Source of the DNA: MKRK01 sp001896915
Lineage (GTDB): Bacteria; Bacillota; Clostridia; Oscillospirales; Acutalibacteraceae
Direction: 5' to 3'
Length of the DNA stretch: 10,859 nt
Assembly (NCBI GenBank): GCA_937973935.1
Contig: CALJJF010000167.1
Coordinates: 1-10,859 of the forward strand
Part shown: positions 6,516 through 10,859 of the stretch, piece by piece
Layout of the letters: each line of letters starts with the position of its first letter
Position numbering within the stretch: the first letter of the stretch is position 1
Notes under the pieces: generated by a model
Seen by the model: the letters and a program-made list of their open reading frames with translations, nothing else
What the model was told of the DNA's origin: nothing
Databases searched by the model: none
Translations under genes and position numbers: made by a program

Positions 6516-6558
6516 TGCAGGGTCTGGGAAAACGGACAATGCCCGGTGTCACCCTGCA
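6516..6558 (+). other. Inverted repeat in the leader of the dockerin gene
   Basis: TGCAGGGT (6516-6523) pairs perfectly with ACCCTGCA (6551-6558). Inside it CTGGG (6524-6528) can pair with CCCGG (6542-6546), with one G-U pair, around a loop starting AAAACGG. It has no T run, so it is not a standard intrinsic terminator. It ends 10 bases before the AAGGAG site at 6568-6573. It could be a regulatory hairpin, an mRNA-stabilising element or a protein site. I do not recognise a known riboswitch. Confidence 0.5.
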
Positions 6559-6580
6559 ATATTGATCAAGGAGTGGAATA

Positions 6581-9500
6581 ATGAAAAAAAGTAAAAAACC
6601 AGCAGCCGGATTGCTTCTTGTGGTACTGATGGTCCTTTCCTTGGTACTCACGGTTCCGTTTTCCGCATCGGCCGATATCGGGACGACTTATTATCTGGAC
6701 TCCACAAGCGGAAAGGACACCAACAGCGGAACGAGTCCGGACAGTGCCTGGCAGACTCTGAATAAGGTCAATTCGGTAACCTTCGGTCCCGGCGATACGA
6801 TACTGCTCAGACGTGGCTGTATCTGGGTGGGAACCCTCTATCCAAAGGGCTCCGGCTCGGCAGACGGACGCATTACCATTGATGCATATGGCATAGGAAA
6901 TCTGCCGCTCATAAACGGCAACGAAGTATATTATACCGCAAGCGATCCCATTGACGCGGCGGTATATCTCAACAACCAAAGCTACATCACCATCCGAAAC
7001 CTCGAGGTCATCAACGACTCCCGGGTGTTGGCTGACCGTGCCGGTATTCATATAAATGCAACCTCAGCCGCATGTACGGACATCACCATTGAAAACAACA
7101 AAATACATAATGTTGCGGGCAACGGAGACGACAGCAACCACGGGGAAATCGGAGCATTGGCCATTCGCCCCCGGGGCTACAAGCAAATGATGAATGTTCT
7201 CGTCCAGAACAACGAAATCTATGCCACGGGCAGCACAGGAATTCTGGCCAGTGCGGGCGGCAACGGCACCACACCCACCAACATGATTGTCCGCAACAAC
7301 TATCTCCACGATATCGGCGGTGACGGCATTCTTGTAATCAACTGCGAATCCCCGCTGGTGGAATACAACATCGTCGCCGGCTCCCATACCCGCTCTTCCC
7401 AGTATTGTGCCGGTATCTGGCCGTTTAACTGTGACAATGCGGTGATTCAATACAACGAAGCCTATGACACCCGTACCACCATTGACGGGCAGGGCTTTGA
7501 CAGCGACTATCAGTGCCGCAATTCCCTGTTTCAGTATAATTACGGGCACGACAACCAAGGCGGTTTTTTTCTCATCTGCTGCGAAACCTCCAACTGGGAC
7601 GGCGGTCCTTCCTGGAACGACGGTACGGTGATCCGATATAACATCGGGCAGAACAATGCCCGTTCCCAATTCAGTCTAGTCACAAAAATCACCAACACCA
7701 CCATTTATAACAACACGATATATTTGCCCTATGCCTCCACCGCTGAGGTTGTAACCGAATATAGTAAAAACAATAAAACCTATCCCGACAACACGAAATT
7801 TTATAACAATATTTTTTATAACATCGGTTACGGCGGTTATAATATTCCCAACTGCACCAACACCGAATGGGATTATAACCTCTTTTTCGGCAACCATCCG
7901 TACAACGAACCGGAAGACCCCCACAAGCTGACCTCTGACCCGCAGTTTATCCGCGGTGGCAGTGCTGGCAGTGGCAGAGATACCTGTGACGGCTATCAGT
8001 TAAACAGCCTGTCCCCTGCCATTGGTTCGGGAAAGCTTATCGAAAACAACGGCGGGCTGGACTTCTTCGGCAATGTGGTTTCGGCTGTATCTCTACCCAA
8101 CCGGGGTGCCTACAATGGTGCGGGAATTGCCGGCACCACCACAACCTACCCCCAGCGACAGTACATCACCGTTGACCCGATAGAGACTTCGGTATCATAT
8201 GACCAATGGGGTGTAGGAACCAAAAATATCATCGCACTGAGTTCAGAAGAAACAAATCCCAACACTGGCAGCACGAAATCCATGAAAGTATCTTTTTTAC
8301 CAAAAAGCACGGGTGCCGTTCAGATGCACACCGGCAACAGCACCATTATAACGGCAATCAAAAATGCGTCTAAAACCCTTTATCCCGAAGGAATGCGCAT
8401 GTGGATGAAATTTACAGAGGGTACCCCGTCTAAATTCAAGGGATCCATATCCCTGTTTTCCAACGTAAACATGGCCGGGGTCAACACTGTTTATAATTGC
8501 GGGAAGGTTGCACCGGACGCAGACGGCTGGGTCACTCTTTATTTCGGCAACTTCGGCAATTTGGGCAAGCTGACGAACGAACAAAGAACCGCTTTCTTCG
8601 CCAGCCTTACCTCCATGGAGATTAATTTTGATGCAACCACCGGCGTTACCAGCACGGTTTATATTGATGACATCCAACTGTTCGGCACGACCACGCCACC
8701 GCCGACGGTACCGCCCACTACCACTTTCGCCCCCAACAGCAATACGATTTATGAGTGTGAGATTCTGTCCGTGACCGCCTCAGAAGGGGATTCCCAAGGC
8801 AACCTGAGCAACCCGGATGCAAACGCCGGTAATGTCAATGCATTGACCTGCAACAGTGTCGGTGATTACGTGGAATACACCATCCCCAGTATTGCGGCAG
8901 CACAGTACACGGTAAAAACAAGAGTCATGCTGGGCAGCGACAAAGGAATCTATCAGCTGTCCGTAAACGGCACAAATGTGGGAGAACCCATTGACTGTTA
9001 TAATTCAGGCAATTTATTTGGTGTGGTGACATTGGGAACTGCAACGATTACGACGACAGGACCCCAAACCTTCCGGTTCACCGTGACGGGCAAGAACGCC
9101 GGAAGCACGGGTGTTAATGGCGCCTTTGACTACATCTGGCTGATTACACCGGCAGCGACAGAAAATGTCACTTCTTCCGCCACGGCATCTACCATTTCCT
9201 CCATTACAACAACGCCGTCATCTACATCCACGACCCCAACAACGACCCCTACCACATCTACTACTACAACCACTATTACCTCCACAACAACCGTCTCGCC
9301 GCCGACCACCACGATAACAACATCCACGACCGTTGTATCCACCACAACCTCCCTGACCGGCAGTTCCACCGTTGCCTTCTTCACCAATCCCTATCTTACG
9401 GATTCCTCCTATCTTTGGGGGATCCATCCACAAACCAATTCCATTGATAACTTTCTTTCCGCTTTTGGAGAGCAAGCTCCGTATTCCGTTACCGTCAGCA

Positions 9501-9802
9501 ATCACAACGAACCCATCACCTCCGGACTGATCGGTACGGGTTATACCGTTGATATTCTCAAAAACGGCATGTCTTACGAGCAATATACCGCAATCATTTA
9601 TGGCGATTTAGACGGTGACGGAGCAATCACTGCCATTGATCTGCTTTGTATCAAAAAGCATTTGTTAAAGCTTATTCCGCTATCGGGCCATTCTTATATT
9701 GCGGCAAACACCGACCGAGGCCAGGATGGCGTTGTCGGAGCCAGTGATATGCTGAAGCTGAAAAAGCATCTTCTTGGTATGTATTCCATCAAACAAACCT
9801 GA
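6581..9802 (+). CDS. Secreted multidomain beta-helix protein with C-terminal dockerin
   Basis: ATG 6581 follows AAGGAG at 6568-6573. The 1073 residues begin with a signal peptide (KKSKK, hydrophobic 8-26, likely cleavage after SASA near residue 31). Residues 35-115 (TYYLDSTSGKDTNSGTS..., GPGDTILLRRG) open a right-handed parallel beta-helix to about 515, with repeated coils such as ENNKIHN, QNNEIYA, RNNYLHD and QYNYGHD. Residues 530-702 form an unassigned, probably beta-sandwich module ending VYIDDIQLFG. After a PPPTVPPTTT linker, 719-856 resembles a CBM6/35-type carbohydrate-binding module. A Thr-rich linker (860-930) leads to a module at 931-1005 that often precedes dockerins, then a type I dockerin (1006-1070) with calcium loops at D1009-D1020 and D1045-D1056. 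It is probably a polysaccharide lyase, hydrolase or binder anchored to a cellulosome-like scaffold. The substrate and catalytic residues are not identified. Confidence 0.88.
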   Translation: MKKSKKPAAGLLLVVLMVLSLVLTVPFSASADIGTTYYLDSTSGKDTNSGTSPDSAWQTLNKVNSVTFGPGDTILLRRGCIWVGTLYPKGSGSADGRITIDAYGIGNLPLINGNEVYYTASDPIDAAVYLNNQSYITIRNLEVINDSRVLADRAGIHINATSAACTDITIENNKIHNVAGNGDDSNHGEIGALAIRPRGYKQMMNVLVQNNEIYATGSTGILASAGGNGTTPTNMIVRNNYLHDIGGDGILVINCESPLVEYNIVAGSHTRSSQYCAGIWPFNCDNAVIQYNEAYDTRTTIDGQGFDSDYQCRNSLFQYNYGHDNQGGFFLICCETSNWDGGPSWNDGTVIRYNIGQNNARSQFSLVTKITNTTIYNNTIYLPYASTAEVVTEYSKNNKTYPDNTKFYNNIFYNIGYGGYNIPNCTNTEWDYNLFFGNHPYNEPEDPHKLTSDPQFIRGGSAGSGRDTCDGYQLNSLSPAIGSGKLIENNGGLDFFGNVVSAVSLPNRGAYNGAGIAGTTTTYPQRQYITVDPIETSVSYDQWGVGTKNIIALSSEETNPNTGSTKSMKVSFLPKSTGAVQMHTGNSTIITAIKNASKTLYPEGMRMWMKFTEGTPSKFKGSISLFSNVNMAGVNTVYNCGKVAPDADGWVTLYFGNFGNLGKLTNEQRTAFFASLTSMEINFDATTGVTSTVYIDDIQLFGTTTPPPTVPPTTTFAPNSNTIYECEILSVTASEGDSQGNLSNPDANAGNVNALTCNSVGDYVEYTIPSIAAAQYTVKTRVMLGSDKGIYQLSVNGTNVGEPIDCYNSGNLFGVVTLGTATITTTGPQTFRFTVTGKNAGSTGVNGAFDYIWLITPAATENVTSSATASTISSITTTPSSTSTTPTTTPTTSTTTTTITSTTTVSPPTTTITTSTTVVSTTTSLTGSSTVAFFTNPYLTDSSYLWGIHPQTNSIDNFLSAFGEQAPYSVTVSNHNEPITSGLIGTGYTVDILKNGMSYEQYTAIIYGDLDGDGAITAIDLLCIKKHLLKLIPLSGHSYIAANTDRGQDGVVGASDMLKLKKHLLGMYSIKQT
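9158..9370 (+). repeat. Low-complexity Thr/Ser-rich linker coding region
   Basis: Codons 860-930 of the dockerin protein are mostly ACN and TCN, giving irregular runs such as TTPTTTPTTSTTTTT. Such linkers join modules of extracellular glycan-active proteins and are often O-glycosylated. The irregular AC-rich DNA can change length by slippage and also creates spurious Val-rich open frames on the opposite strand. Confidence 0.85.
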
Positions 9803-9869
9803 CCGATTCCATCCTCATAACGATTGAACCAGCTCCAACCACGAGCATTATGCTGAAAGCAGGATAACA

Positions 9870-10475
9870 ATGACTGAAAAGCTGCAAAAACAAATGGAAT
9901 TTCTCACAGAAGCCGATAAAATGAAAACAATTTTCCGGCAGACACTGGTGATGGACAAATCCCGACGGGAGAATGACGCAGAGCATTCCTGGCACTTTGC
10001 CTTAATGGCGCTCACCCTTGCTGAATATGCCGCTTCCGACGAGGTTGACATCAACCGTGTTCTCAAAATGGCATTGCTGCATGATCTCATTGAAATCTAC
10101 GCCGGCGATACCTTTGCCTATGACAGCACAGGAAATACCGACAAAGAAGCGCGGGAGCAAGCGGCAGCCGACAAGCTTTTTGCATTGTTGCCGCCCGAGC
10201 AGGCAAAGGAGTTCCGGTCGCTTTGGGAAGAGTTTGATGAGATGGAAACGCCGGATGCATTGTATGCCGCCTCCATTGACAGGCTGCAGCCTCTGCTGAG
10301 CAACTTTAACACCGAAGGACACACCTGGGTGAAATACCATATTACCCTATCGCAAATTTATAAAAGGATGGCACCCATCAAAACCGCCATTCCCGCCCTA
10401 TGGGAGTTTGTTGAGTTTGTCATCCGGGATTCTCTTGAAAAGGGATATATTGCTGACGGGACAACGGAAACATGA
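9870..10475 (+). CDS. HD-domain phosphohydrolase (YfbR/HDDC2-like)
   Basis: The 201-residue cytoplasmic protein starts at ATG 9870 after AGGA at 9861-9864. The HD metal site is complete: H39 in AEHSWH, H71-D72 in LLHDLIE, and D137 in DRLQPLL, with E75 and D80 nearby in the LIEIYAGD stretch typical of the HD_3 family (PF13023). Characterised relatives such as YfbR and HDDC2 are divalent-metal 5'-deoxynucleotidases that remove phosphate from dNMPs. Length matches the family. The substrate is inferred from relatives only. The gap 9803-9869 before it shows no clear terminator or promoter, so it may be transcribed from upstream. Its stop overlaps the sfsA start by four bases (ATGA), indicating co-translation. 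Confidence 0.9.
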   Translation: MTEKLQKQMEFLTEADKMKTIFRQTLVMDKSRRENDAEHSWHFALMALTLAEYAASDEVDINRVLKMALLHDLIEIYAGDTFAYDSTGNTDKEAREQAAADKLFALLPPEQAKEFRSLWEEFDEMETPDALYAASIDRLQPLLSNFNTEGHTWVKYHITLSQIYKRMAPIKTAIPALWEFVEFVIRDSLEKGYIADGTTET

Positions 10476-10859
10476 GATATCAAAACACCCGAAGCGGAAT
10501 TTTTATCACCAGAGAAAACCGCTTTGTCGCACAGGTGGAGATTGGCGGGACAACGGAAATTTGCCATGTCAAAAACACAGGACGGTGTAAAGAGATACTG
10601 CTTCCCGGCACTGAGGTTATTCTCCAGGAATTTGACACAGACACCCGTAAAACAAAATTTGACCTGATCGCCGCTTATAAGGGCGACCGTCTGATCAATA
10701 TTGACAGTCAGGCACCCAACCGGGTATTTTATGAATGGGCGAAGAGCGGAAAATTTTTACCCGGTATCACAAAAATCCAGCCGGAATGTAAATTTTTAAA
10801 CTCACGGTTTGATTTTTATCTGGAATATGACGAAAAAAAAGCCTTTGTAGAGGTCAAAG
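10472..10859 (+). CDS. sfsA: SfsA DNA/RNA nuclease family protein (3' partial)
   Basis: The gene begins at ATG 10472, overlapping the HD gene stop, and runs off the window after 129 complete codons; the family is about 230 residues. Recognisable SfsA signatures are HVKNTGRCKE (32-41), the KFDLIAAYKGDRLINIDSQAPN stretch (62-83), and NSRFDFYLE with FVEVK. D114, E127 and K129 match the PD-(D/E)xK-type nuclease core assigned to this family. The protein was first named for stimulating maltose metabolism in E. coli and is now usually annotated as a nuclease. The first residues resemble an OB-like DNA-binding part. The extent past 10859 and the C-terminal domain cannot be judged. Confidence 0.93.
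   Translation, partial: MRYQNTRSGIFITRENRFVAQVEIGGTTEICHVKNTGRCKEILLPGTEVILQEFDTDTRKTKFDLIAAYKGDRLINIDSQAPNRVFYEWAKSGKFLPGITKIQPECKFLNSRFDFYLEYDEKKAFVEVK

Noticed and set aside
6516..6558. Known riboswitch such as GEMM (c-di-GMP) or preQ1
   Set aside because: The conserved cores of those classes are not present; only a two-part hairpin can be supported.
7064..7669. 201-codon minus-strand open frame within the beta-helix gene
   Set aside because: Its Val/Ala/Gly-rich composition is what the reverse complement of Asn/Thr/Gly-rich beta-helix codons gives; no independent support.
9158..9370. AC-rich repetitive DNA as a possible CRISPR array or satellite
   Set aside because: There are no regular direct repeats with spacers, and the sequence is in frame as a Thr/Ser linker.
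9130..9387. Val-rich minus-strand open frame, which might look like a membrane peptide
   Set aside because: It is the reverse complement of the Thr linker (ACN read as NGT/GTN), a pure composition artefact.

Overview
All genes in this window read on the + strand. Start codons are mixed (ATG, GTG and TTG), Shine-Dalgarno sites are purine-rich, promoters match the sigma-70/sigma-A consensus closely, and several genes are packed by ATGA/GTGA overlaps. With moderate GC, a type I dockerin protein and a pair of half-size permeases, this points to an anaerobic Firmicute of the class Clostridia, probably near the Oscillospiraceae/Ruminococcaceae. That placement is an inference from gene content, because no rRNA or other marker gene is present.

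Layout: (1) 1-636 is the 3' part of an alpha/beta-hydrolase (carboxylesterase) gene. (2) 642-2981 is a compact four-gene operon behind a consensus promoter flanked by two copies of a 10-bp palindrome. It encodes a DUF134 HTH regulator with a Cys/His-rich tail, an Mrp/NBP35-type Fe-S P-loop ATPase, and two half-size UPF0718/ArsP-like permeases that are visibly homologous to each other. A strong terminator follows. (3) 3061-5439 is a metal-responsive unit: a tandemly duplicated promoter/operator, a CadC-like ArsR repressor with two metal-site signatures, and a P1B-type Zn/Cd/Pb ATPase, closed by a terminator. (4) 5570-6496 is a monocistronic TauE/SafE-family membrane transporter with its own promoter. 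(5) 6581-9802 encodes a 1073-residue secreted multidomain protein: signal peptide, right-handed beta-helix, two putative beta-sandwich modules, Thr-rich linker, pre-dockerin module and dockerin. (6) 9870-10859 holds an HD-domain phosphohydrolase overlapping the start of sfsA, which runs off the window.

How it fits together: regions 2-4 look like an ion-handling island. The cadC-cadA pair is a standard heavy-metal efflux switch. The DUF134-Mrp-split-permease operon is the least understood part. Its regulator, its ATPase and a putative heterodimeric permease appear translationally coupled, and it has a clear candidate operator. A working hypothesis is a metal, Fe-S or oxyanion homeostasis system autoregulated by the DUF134 protein through the paired palindrome. 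The dockerin protein belongs to extracellular polysaccharide binding or degradation and has no visible functional link to the ion genes.

No tRNA, rRNA, CRISPR array, insertion sequence or integrase was seen. No gap between genes exceeds 300 bases. The longest, 5440-5668, holds a terminator and a promoter.
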